DNA from: Bacteroidota bacterium
GTDB lineage: Bacteria > Bacteroidota > Bacteroidia > Bacteroidales > CG2-30-32-10
Assembly: GCA_013334735.1 (NCBI GenBank)
Contig: JAAXXA010000150.1
Location: forward strand, 1 to 6,978
Direction of reading: 5' to 3'
Length of the DNA stretch: 6,978 bases
Positions 1 to 5,996 of the stretch are shown one piece after another; within the stretch, counting starts at the first letter, position 1, and the number at the start of each line of letters is the position of its first letter. The translations under genes were made by a program, and so were the position numbers. The notes beneath the pieces were generated by a model, which did no database searches, had not been told where the DNA came from, and saw only the letters and a program-made list of their open reading frames with translations.

Positions 1-264
1 ATCGATAACCAGAATGCTCTCTTTCTTTTCTGATCGATCGAGCATAAGTCGAGCGACTTCCCACTGCTGGCTGATCCAGCTCGACTGATTCGCAGGAACC
101 AGATCGGCAGCCACAAAATGAACCGGTGTCTGGCACTGATCGACAAACTGCCGGACAATCGTCGTCTTACCGACCTGCCGAGGCCCGGCAATCACCTGGA
201 TAAACCGCCGCGGCTCCGTTTCGACCCTTTTGGCCAGAATGGCTTTCTGTGAACGCTCGATCAT
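1..264 (-). CDS. Partial ATP-binding protein, AAA/DUF4143-type P-loop ATPase (N-terminal 88 residues)
   Basis: Reading the minus strand from the ATG at 264 gives 88 open codons that run off the left edge, so only the N-terminus is present. It starts MIERSQKAIL. Residues 27-35 are a Walker A motif, GPRQVGKTT. The last residues, ILVID (84-88), look like the start of Walker B, cut by the window edge. GPRQVGKT after a short basic N-terminus is typical of the COG1373-type ATPases (an AAA domain followed by DUF4143). That family is widespread, usually about 380-450 residues long, and has no settled function. The start is supported by an AGGAGA ribosome binding site about 5 bases upstream on the minus strand (GAGGAGAAAG before ATG). 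A palindrome sits about 20 bp upstream of the start. The family call is confident for a P-loop ATPase and moderate for DUF4143, because the C-terminal half is not visible. Confidence 0.85.
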   Translation of the reverse strand, partial: MIERSQKAILAKRVETEPRRFIQVIAGPRQVGKTTIVRQFVDQCQTPVHFVAADLVPANQSSWISQQWEVARLMLDRSEKKESILVID

Positions 265-284
265 CTTTCTCCTCGCTTTTTCTG

Positions 285-314
285 TTGAGTAAATTTACTC
301 AATACGCTGAGTAA
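285..314. promoter_or_regulatory. Perfect 18-bp palindrome plus third half-site upstream of the ATPase gene; candidate operator
   Basis: TTGAGTAAATTTACTCAA at 285-302 is a perfect inverted repeat. A further TGAGTAA half-site follows at 308-314. The site begins about 20 bp upstream of the ATG at 264, within the expected promoter/leader zone of that gene, so a repressor or the gene product itself could act there. The symmetry is directly visible; the regulatory role is inferred. No convincing -35/-10 pair could be assigned around it. Confidence 0.55.
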
Positions 315-370
315 TATAAAAATCTTAAACAGGAGCAGACTGTAATCCACTGTCTGATCGACAGATAACG

Positions 371-520
371 TTGGACGCCCGCAAAACTTCGGACGAATTT
401 TTACAAAAGCACCTGAGACGCTGGACGCCACGGTTCATCAATGATCTGAAATCAGGCGCAATGCTGAATTGCTACCGGATGCTCGGGGAGTTGATGGAGA
501 ACGTGCTGGCGGGATTATGA
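371..520 (+). pseudogene. 3' remnant of a TorD/DmsD-type chaperone gene (copy A)
   Basis: This frame reads 49 residues and ends at TGA 518-520. It is open back to about 329, but no start codon with a ribosome binding site is present, so it is a 5'-truncated remnant. Residues DEFLQKHLRRWTPRF, then CYRMLGELMENVLAG, match the C-terminal pattern of the TorD/NarJ chaperone family: F-x-x-x-H-L-x-x-W-x-P-x-F followed by a helix with a Tyr-Arg pair. Those proteins are about 200 residues long and guide folding and export of molybdoenzymes. Only about the last quarter remains. The same C-terminal sequence recurs in degraded form at 852-950. The family assignment rests on motif memory; the similarity between the two copies is seen directly. 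It could alternatively be the tail of an unrelated helical protein. Confidence 0.5.
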
Positions 521-650
521 AAAACCTCGGAGAAAGAAAGTAGGTGGGGATCAGTTATCTTGCACTATCCGCTAACAATGTCCAGCAGATGCAGATTTAA
601 CAACAATCAATGCGTTGAGGGGACAAGACATGCCCTATCAGATATTGTTA

Positions 651-656
651 AAGGAG
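651..656 (+). promoter_or_regulatory. Strong ribosome binding site AAGGAG that sets the start at 665
   Basis: AAGGAG lies 8 bases before the ATG at 665. A longer in-frame start at 560 lacks such a site, so 665 is preferred. The residues between 560 and 665 do not read like the rest of the protein. Confidence 0.75.
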
Positions 657-664
657 TCTCGGTC

Positions 665-856
665 ATGATTATCACGCAACAATCCATTCCGTCAAAAGAA
701 GCCCTGCTTGCGCTGGATGCTCTTCAAAAGGCTGTGCAGAATGCCCTCGAAAAGAAAAAGCGACTTGGCCAATATGCCGTCATCTGGCAAGATGGCAAGC
801 CGAAAATCATTGCGCCAAACGAGCAGCATCAGGAAGAAGCGTCCCCAACCAGGTAA
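665..856 (+). CDS. Small conserved-type hypothetical protein, 63 aa, antitoxin-like size
   Basis: The product begins MIITQQSIPSKEALLALDAL and is rich in Lys, Gln and Ala. An amphipathic helix (about residues 10-33) precedes a basic stretch, KKKRLGQYAVIWQDGKP (30-46), which looks like a short beta hairpin, and then a hydrophilic tail. I recall similar short proteins with a RLGQYAV-W-DGKP core as hypothetical proteins in proteobacteria, some beside toxin genes, but I cannot name a family. The start is fixed by an AAGGAG at 651-656. The stop overlaps the beginning of the degraded frame at 852-950, so the last few residues may have been acquired when the downstream gene was broken. No intact partner toxin is next to it: it lies between two chaperone-like remnants. 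It could be an orphan antitoxin, a small regulator or a non-functional leftover. Confidence 0.6.
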   Translation: MIITQQSIPSKEALLALDALQKAVQNALEKKKRLGQYAVIWQDGKPKIIAPNEQHQEEASPTR

Positions 857-950
857 GGCCCATCTCGCCGGGTGCAGCAAATTCATCGAAGACCCCAAAG
901 AGGGCGTGATGCTGGAGGGGGAGGTGATGGAGCGCGTGCTGGCGGGATGA
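852..950 (+). pseudogene. Second degraded TorD-like 3' remnant (copy B), related to 371-520
   Basis: This frame reads 32 residues to TGA 948-950. It aligns with copy A: AHLAGC-SKFIEDPKEGVML against KHLRRWTPRFINDLKSGAML, then GEVMERVLAG against GELMENVLAG. Copy B appears to lack about five residues (the CYRML part) just before the last helix. The last 31 nucleotides (918-948 against 485-515) differ at only three positions. No start codon or ribosome binding site belongs to this frame: upstream it is the shadow of the small ORF at 665-856. It is best read as a second broken copy of the same kind of gene, or as the product of a local duplication followed by decay. Confidence 0.5.
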
Positions 951-1393
951 TTGCCGGGAAAGCTGATCATTTCTTTGACACCAGCCGTCGACCCTGCGCG
1001 AAGAAGACCGCCTGAGCCAAGCCGTACAAGGCCACTTTTCAGAGGCGAGGATAAGCGTTTGGTTGTAATGGAAGTGAATGCATATACAATTAGCCTGTAT
1101 CAATTAGGTAACATATTAATATTTTGACTTTCTTCAAGACACTATTTTTAACAGAAAAAAATTCTCATTTTTGAGATATTTTGAATCTTAATGCCTTCCC
1201 GATCTTGATTGTTACGTGTATTCTTTGTAAAATCAACATGTAAGCTTTCCGTCGGCTTATTCAGTTCTTCCGAGATGGTTCTCTTATAGATATTTGCATA
1301 CAAAAAAACAGCATTATAGCTCTACGTATATACGCAATGCTTTTTTTTAATGAAGATATTTGAATACCCTTTAAACCAAAACGGAGAATTACA
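951..1393. other. Non-coding gap at the left edge of the AT-rich island
   Basis: No convincing gene is visible. From 951 to about 1080 the composition is still balanced and short open stretches (for example STLREEDRLSQAVQGHFSE, 988-1044) read like more gene debris, without a start. From about 1080 the sequence becomes strongly AT-rich. Small hairpins are present: TCTCA-TTTT-TGAGA at 1163-1176 and the terminator candidate at 1310-1348. Confidence 0.6.
1310..1348. terminator. Possible weak bidirectional terminator ahead of the TM2 gene
   Basis: AGCATT (1310-1315) can pair with AATGCT (1336-1341), and eight T residues run from 1341 to 1348. On the other strand the same stem is followed closely by a seven-T run (the A7 at 1302-1308). 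The loop contains the small palindrome CGTATATACG. The stem is only 6 bp, so this is tentative. Confidence 0.3.
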
Positions 1394-1744
1394 ATGAGTG
1401 AGATTCAGCAAAAGTCGGCAGACGAAAAGTTTTGTAAAGACTGTGGCGCTATCATCAGCTTAAAAGCAGAGATATGCCCTAAATGCGGTGTTCGCCAGAC
1501 TTCATCATTCGGTGATATCGCTTCCGTAGCGCCAAATGGAAAAAGCAAGCTAGCGGCAGCTCTGTTTGCAATTTTTTTAGGTGGCTTAGGTATTCACAAG
1601 TTCTATCTTGGTCAAGTCGGCTGGGGAATAGTTTATATTGTTTTTTGCTGGACTTTTATTCCAGCACTTGTAGGCTTTATCGAGGGCATTTTATATTTGG
1701 TAATGAGCGACAGTGAATTTAACAGCAAATATGGCGGGGTTTGA
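1394..1744 (+). CDS. Zinc-ribbon and TM2-domain membrane protein, 116 aa
   Basis: Residues 14-31 carry two CxxC pairs (FCKDCG and CPKCGV; Cys14, Cys17, Cys28, Cys31), the pattern of a short zinc ribbon. A polar linker leads to a TM2 domain: hydrophobic helix about 52-66, the signature turn GGLGIHKFYLGQ (63-74), and a hydrophobic stretch from 76 to about 103 split by a Pro at 90. The tail, SDSEFNSKYGGV, is polar. TM2 proteins are small two-helix inner-membrane proteins with no settled biochemical role in bacteria; zinc-ribbon/TM2 fusions are common. GGAG at 1383-1386, 7 bases before the ATG, supports the start. It is the first plus-strand gene of the AT-rich island, 122 bp before the large NTPase gene and in the same direction. 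The domain call is firm; a role as a membrane partner of the NTPase is inference from position only. Confidence 0.88.
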   Translation: MSEIQQKSADEKFCKDCGAIISLKAEICPKCGVRQTSSFGDIASVAPNGKSKLAAALFAIFLGGLGIHKFYLGQVGWGIVYIVFCWTFIPALVGFIEGILYLVMSDSEFNSKYGGV

Positions 1745-1866
1745 TCATTATCTAATAAACAAACTTGCAGAAAAATAATGGGTGCGATATAGCTATTATT
1801 TTTAAGACTTAATAAGCAAGAATACAGAATAAATTCCATTTAATTATACCAATTTTAGTAAAAAAT
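1745..1866 (+). promoter_or_regulatory. 122-bp AT-rich spacer with ATAGCTAT palindromes before the NTPase gene
   Basis: The spacer contains the palindrome ATAGCTAT at 1789-1796, and a second copy at 1871-1878 overlaps the first codons of the NTPase gene (10-bp form TATAGCTATA, 1870-1879). A third lies after that gene at 4684-4691. No clear terminator or consensus promoter was found here, so read-through from the TM2 gene and an independent promoter are both possible. Confidence 0.3.
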
Positions 1867-4623
1867 ATGTATAGCTATAATAATGTATTAGGCCAACTAT
1901 TGGGCAAGTTAATGTCAGAATTCACTTCTGAAATAAAAAATAAAAATGGCGGCTATTTTTTAAATGTTGAAAATAAGGTTTCACTAAATGAGCTATCAGC
2001 AGATATGGAACCAAATGCAACGGTGGCAAGAGACTTAGATGTACACCCACTAATAGGCGGCTGGATTAAGCGCATTTATGAACAGCTCACATTTAAAACG
2101 GCTACCCCTAGAAATTATTCTTGGTATAAAAAGTGTTATGTTATACCATGGGATGTAAACAAGTTTTCACTCTCAAGAAGTACAGGAAAAGGAGAAGGGT
2201 GTTGGAGAAAGCGTTTTCAAGATGATGAAGGATATTGTGCACAATGCGCAATCGGTTATGACGGCGGTAAAAAATATTATTATCCTAATGGCTCCTCAAA
2301 GTGCATTGAATATATGATAAATAATATATACTCTACATCTTCTAACGCATGGGATACAAAAAGTATAAAATATTCAAGATATTTAATGAGCGGCAAAGCC
2401 GGCGAGGGGAAGTCAGCCTTTTTAAACTATATATTATCAACAAAGCAAGAATTAATGTGGGTTAAAAGACTCATTCCTATAAGGTTAGCTTTGACAAGAA
2501 CTGAGTTCTGGAAAAAATATCAAGACTTATTAAATAATGAACATTGTGACATGACGTGTAAACGGCATTTTATAGAGGATAAAATTTACACTAAAATAGC
2601 AAGAATTCTTTCATCAAAATATTTTACTAATAATATCGAAATACCTGTCGATAAAAATATGGAAAAATCTTTCCCAAAAGAATTAAACAATATCGCTTCA
2701 TATTATACACTCACAAGCAGGGACGGAGTCTATACATGTTTTTTTGGTTTTAAAGAACAATATCCGAACGAAGATGAAGTAAAAATATTAAAACAATATC
2801 TTTCAACAATTGACAATAAAAGCGAAATAGGAAAAAATATTACGGATTTATTAAATAAACTCCGATTCTCTTTAACTTATAAAGAGAAAATGAGTGTTAT
2901 GGAGAAAGTAGCAAGAACATTAGAATTAGATATTGCCGATGAAAAATTTGAATTTTTCTACAAAAGGCATGATAAAGGTATGGCATCAAATTTCAAAAAA
3001 GAAATAGTGATTGAGACTGTAAAAGCATTAGGTGAACTAGAAATACCGTATAGATATTGGATAATTCTTGATGGTTTAGACCCACATCATCAAAATGATA
3101 AAATTGAATCTGATATAGAACAAATGATTAACGATCTTGTTGAGACATTGTTTCTAGAATCCACTACATTAGTTAACGCTTCATACATGCTAGTTATGAG
3201 AGAAGAGACAACTAGTAGATATTTAAAATCCGCATTATTCCCTGGAGCGCTTTGGGGTGATATTATAAAAATGACTGTTGCCCCTGTAGATCCATTTGAT
3301 ATATTTAGTAATCGAATGAGATATATAGCCCATAATGAATATCAAGCAAAAATATCTGAATGCTTTATAAATTTTTGTTCTCATTATTATAACGCTATAC
3401 TTAATGAAATACCTATAAAAAAGATTGATTTTTTAGAAAGAAATGAAAACGGATTTGCTTTATTTTCAAGATTATTTAGGGGAAATAGACGCACAATGCT
3501 TAAGTTTATGAACCTTTTCATACGCGATGTTTATGTCACGCTACAAAAAAAAGATATTAATTTTGATTTATTTGAACGATGCACAGAATCAAAGCATGAA
3601 CAAGATGCAATCAACAATGCAATGATTTATTATAGCAATATTTATGAAACCCATACTTTTTGGGATAATGTATTATATAGAAACGATGTTATATTTTTCA
3701 ACCCAACCGTTTACTCATATCGAGTAAAAGAAAAAAATGGGAGCAAAATCAAACACTTACAAAGGAATCTTGTTGGCATTGATTATGAGTATGAACTATT
3801 TCCCAATATTTTTAATTGTGTTCCGATTGTTGAAACAATGGAAAGCAAAAACTTATCATTATTAAAAATAATGATAATGAAAATTCTTAAAAAATGTAAT
3901 CACTTAAACAAAAGCGAATTGGTTGGCATAATGAAAATACTTTATGAATTTGATGATACATCTCAAATAGAATTTGAAATTGATGAATTAATTGTAAATC
4001 GGTTTATAAGTGTAGAAAGATATTATGATGAAGATGTGATTGATGATCCAAGTTTACGGGTAAGTGAGTTTTGGGATAATTTTGAAAATTGGTTTTTTCA
4101 ATTTGATGTATTCGCAGCATTATCATCGAACATAAAATTGCCAAATAAAAAAATATTTCGATATAAATATTATCGTTCTTATGTTTCAAGGATATATGAA
4201 TGGTTAGTCATACCCGAAGATTTAAGTAAATGGAGAGCTGTAACATTAAATGCATTTGCTTCAAAATTAATAACGACGTCAATTGTTGTCTCATATTTAG
4301 CCGCTATGGATTGGTATTTAAGGAGAAGGTATAACTCTAAAAAGGCTGAATTAATGAAAATATCAGATTCTTTGCAAACAGTGGTTTTTGATGACATAAC
4401 AATTGGAAATGGCTTGAAAAAGGTTGTAGTTGAAATACTTCAAAAGTCATCTCACTCAAATCCTCACTATGTAACACACTTAAATAAGTGCGCATATGAC
4501 TATATGATCGAGCATGGCCCCAGCAGTACTATTGAATTTTTAGATAATAATAGTCAGCTTTTATTTGAAACGCAATGGTGGCAGAAATATGGGCAAATGA
4601 TTAAAACCGAAAGAAACAAATAA
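1867..4623 (+). CDS. Large P-loop NTPase, STAND/ORC-like, with Cys cluster and probable winged-helix region, 918 aa
   Basis: Residues 175-184 contain Walker A (SGKAGEGKSA; Lys182, Ser183). WIILDGLD at 398-405 is a Walker B with Asp402 and Asp405 after four hydrophobic residues. MLVMREET (441-448) could hold a sensor or finger Arg445, and FRGNRRTM (537-544) resembles the sensor-2-like GN-x-R motif of ORC/Cdc6 and STAND ATPases. Residues about 664-720 fit a winged helix: two helices, an acidic strand, then a strand ending in ISVERYY. Before Walker A, Cys112, Cys124, Cys127 and Cys146 form a possible zinc site. The C-terminal 200 residues are probably helical and unassigned. No membrane segment is convincing. 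Such proteins act as signal-triggered switches, often in phage defence; that role here is inference. The start at 1867 has no good ribosome binding site; the in-frame ATG at 1912 is an alternative, also weak. Codon use is strongly AT-biased. No named family was recognised. Confidence 0.85.
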   Translation: MYSYNNVLGQLLGKLMSEFTSEIKNKNGGYFLNVENKVSLNELSADMEPNATVARDLDVHPLIGGWIKRIYEQLTFKTATPRNYSWYKKCYVIPWDVNKFSLSRSTGKGEGCWRKRFQDDEGYCAQCAIGYDGGKKYYYPNGSSKCIEYMINNIYSTSSNAWDTKSIKYSRYLMSGKAGEGKSAFLNYILSTKQELMWVKRLIPIRLALTRTEFWKKYQDLLNNEHCDMTCKRHFIEDKIYTKIARILSSKYFTNNIEIPVDKNMEKSFPKELNNIASYYTLTSRDGVYTCFFGFKEQYPNEDEVKILKQYLSTIDNKSEIGKNITDLLNKLRFSLTYKEKMSVMEKVARTLELDIADEKFEFFYKRHDKGMASNFKKEIVIETVKALGELEIPYRYWIILDGLDPHHQNDKIESDIEQMINDLVETLFLESTTLVNASYMLVMREETTSRYLKSALFPGALWGDIIKMTVAPVDPFDIFSNRMRYIAHNEYQAKISECFINFCSHYYNAILNEIPIKKIDFLERNENGFALFSRLFRGNRRTMLKFMNLFIRDVYVTLQKKDINFDLFERCTESKHEQDAINNAMIYYSNIYETHTFWDNVLYRNDVIFFNPTVYSYRVKEKNGSKIKHLQRNLVGIDYEYELFPNIFNCVPIVETMESKNLSLLKIMIMKILKKCNHLNKSELVGIMKILYEFDDTSQIEFEIDELIVNRFISVERYYDEDVIDDPSLRVSEFWDNFENWFFQFDVFAALSSNIKLPNKKIFRYKYYRSYVSRIYEWLVIPEDLSKWRAVTLNAFASKLITTSIVVSYLAAMDWYLRRRYNSKKAELMKISDSLQTVVFDDITIGNGLKKVVVEILQKSSHSNPHYVTHLNKCAYDYMIEHGPSSTIEFLDNNSQLLFETQWWQKYGQMIKTERNK
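2200..2304 (+). other. Candidate zinc-binding Cys cluster within the NTPase gene
   Basis: Codons 112-146 encode Cys112, Cys124, Cys127 and Cys146, giving C-x11-C-x2-C-x18-C in a Gly/Lys/Tyr-rich setting that ends about 30 residues before Walker A. The central CAQC pair is typical of a zinc knuckle. The outer spacings are unusual, so zinc binding is a guess. Confidence 0.4.
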
Positions 4624-4852
4624 ATGCAATTGCTCAAAATAACGCTTTTGTTTTTTACACAATAAATACACCCTACTTATCATATAGCTATAAAATATGC
4701 GATATATACCTGAGTTTGAAACTAGAATATATCCATCTGAGGTATTTTTGAGATATTTATAGCCTTCCTAAATATATAGTGAGGTATTGTATATTGGATA
4801 ATAATAGTATTTCAACTTTAAAAAAAGATACATAATTATAATATCTATTATC
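4624..4852 (+). promoter_or_regulatory. 229-bp AT-rich intergenic region with palindrome, direct repeats and a TATAAT box
   Basis: TATAGCTATA at 4683-4692 repeats the palindrome found at the start of the NTPase gene. TGAGGTATT occurs at 4738-4746 and again at 4780-4788, exactly 42 bp apart (about four helical turns), which would suit a regulator binding one face of the DNA. TATAAT at 4837-4842 is a perfect -10 box lying only 10 bases before the ATG at 4853, but no good -35 accompanies it. A 21-codon open frame (4697-4762) is present and is not called as a gene. Confidence 0.35.
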
Positions 4853-5530
4853 ATGAAAAACTTATATTATTATTTAATTCTCGGCGTTTTATTCCTTGTT
4901 TCACTCGCCAGTGTCAGCTACCTACCTGGCAATGAAATATCAAAAATCATAAGCTCACTTCCTGCATTCGGTGCCGTAATTGCAGCACTCTTTAAACTAT
5001 TGAGCGAACAGCTTCAACATGACAGAATAGCTTCGCTGCAAGCAGCTCAGCAGAGCTTTGCCCTTGGGACAACTTCACACATGGCCACTGTTGCATTTGA
5101 TAAACACGTATTGTTTGTCGAGGAATATATTAGTGAAATGCTAAAAACTTTATCTACTCTTTTTAAAAATGGTCCAGACAAAATAGTTCTAAAGCATCAA
5201 AATAATCTGAGTCAGATTAGGCAAAAATCGGCAGCTTGGCTCACTATTGAAATCGATAACGAGCTCGAAAAATTTGAAGCGGTTCTGCATAAGATAGGAA
5301 CAAGCGCATTTGCGTTAGAAGTTAATCATGAGTCATCAAATCGTCAAGACGCGATAGATAAGATGTATAGGTTGTTTTCAGATGTGATAGAAATGGATAA
5401 CAATAACCTAACAAAAGTTAATTCACAATGGGCGATTGCATCAATCATTAATAAACTTCGCCAAATACTCGGCATCAACGAACTAACGGAATTAAGAAAA
5501 AAACTAATTAATCAATCTCTTAGCAATTAA
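4853..5530 (+). CDS. Two-TM membrane protein with helical cytoplasmic domain, uncharacterised family, 225 aa
   Basis: Two hydrophobic helices lie at residues 5-24 (YYYLILGVLFLVSLASVSYL) and 32-50 (ISSLPAFGAVIAALFKLL), followed by a long soluble, mostly helical part. The conserved-looking core is LGTTSHMATVAFDKHV (71-86) with EEY at 90-92, then KHQNNL, AAWLTIEIDNELEKFE and a basic C-terminus. From memory, proteins with a SHMA-AFDKHV-F-EEY core form a widespread uncharacterised bacterial family that also has N-terminal TM pairs; I cannot give it a function. Both termini of the TM hairpin probably face the cytoplasm. The ATG at 4853 has no visible Shine-Dalgarno sequence but sits just after a TATAAT, so a leaderless or very short leader mRNA is possible. 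It lies 229 bp downstream of the NTPase gene in the same direction. It could be a membrane effector or anchor for that NTPase, or simply an unrelated island gene. Confidence 0.8.
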   Translation: MKNLYYYLILGVLFLVSLASVSYLPGNEISKIISSLPAFGAVIAALFKLLSEQLQHDRIASLQAAQQSFALGTTSHMATVAFDKHVLFVEEYISEMLKTLSTLFKNGPDKIVLKHQNNLSQIRQKSAAWLTIEIDNELEKFEAVLHKIGTSAFALEVNHESSNRQDAIDKMYRLFSDVIEMDNNNLTKVNSQWAIASIINKLRQILGINELTELRKKLINQSLSN

Positions 5531-5771
5531 AACTGTATCGAACTTATTGTTTGAAATCTTAATTTCATCCTCATTATACAATATATTAAAAAAATCTTAG
5601 CTAAGTAATATTTAAATCAAAGCTTTCAATAAAAAGTAACATCAAAAAAGCCTTAGCATAGAATTATATTCTATAAAAAAAAGAAACAAATATTTTTAAT
5701 AAAATATTAAAATAGAATACACTTCCATTAAATACTACATCTCAGTATATTCAAAAAATATCCCTCCCCCA
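5531..5771. other. AT-rich non-coding right edge of the island
   Basis: No gene is visible. The palindrome CTTAGCTAAG is at 5596-5605. A 7-bp stem ATAGAAT-TAT-ATTCTAT (5658-5674) is followed by eight A residues on the plus strand, so it is not a standard terminator for the plus-strand gene and its T-run lies on the wrong side for minus-strand transcripts. Composition switches back to GC-rich near 5760. Confidence 0.45.
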
Positions 5772-5966
5772 TCACCCCCGCTGCTTTATCGCCAAACAAT
5801 CGTGAATCACTCGCTCGCCCGCATACGCCGTTGTGCTTCTGCGTATAATCTGCCAGCCGCCGAGTTCGTATTGGTTGCCAGATGCAAGCGCGGATATGAT
5901 ACGGGCGTCCTCGGCGGCGAGTTTTGAGAGTTCGGCGTTTTGGGTCAGGATGACCAGCTCGACAAA
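5772..5966 (-). pseudogene. C-terminal fragment of an unidentified gene
   Basis: The minus strand from 5966 to the stop at 5772-5774 reads 64 residues of protein-like sequence (FVELVILTQNAELSKLAAED at the start; ERVIHDCLAIKQRG at the end). It includes RIISALASGNQYELGGWQII, which looks like a folded domain. The frame stays open a little upstream (to about 5994) without an ATG or ribosome binding site, so the 5' part has been lost. Its GC-rich codon use matches the flanks, not the neighbouring island, and its stop lies right at the composition switch. I do not recognise the family. It is probably debris of an older resident gene cut by the events that brought in the island or the toxin-antitoxin pair. 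Confidence 0.5.
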
Positions 5967-5996
5967 ACAAATTGAATCAGTAGAGCCAGAAAAATA

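Noticed and set aside
708..851. Plus-strand frame leading into remnant B as one 80-aa gene
   Set aside because: Its first 48 codons are only the shifted reading of the 665-856 gene; only the part after about 852 resembles a protein.
692..1103. Minus-strand open frames opposite the small ORF and remnant B
   Set aside because: They lack ribosome binding sites, their residues do not look like folded protein, and they shadow the better-supported plus-strand frames.
4004..4397. Short minus-strand frames inside the NTPase gene
   Set aside because: They are antisense shadows of a long continuous gene with clear NTPase motifs.
4697..4762. 21-codon open frame between the NTPase and the two-TM gene
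   Set aside because: Too short and without a ribosome binding site; likely chance in AT-rich DNA.
5658..5682. Stem-loop ATAGAAT-TAT-ATTCTAT with adjacent A-run as a terminator
   Set aside because: The run after the stem is A on the plus strand, and on the minus strand the T-run precedes the stem, so it is not a standard intrinsic terminator in either direction.
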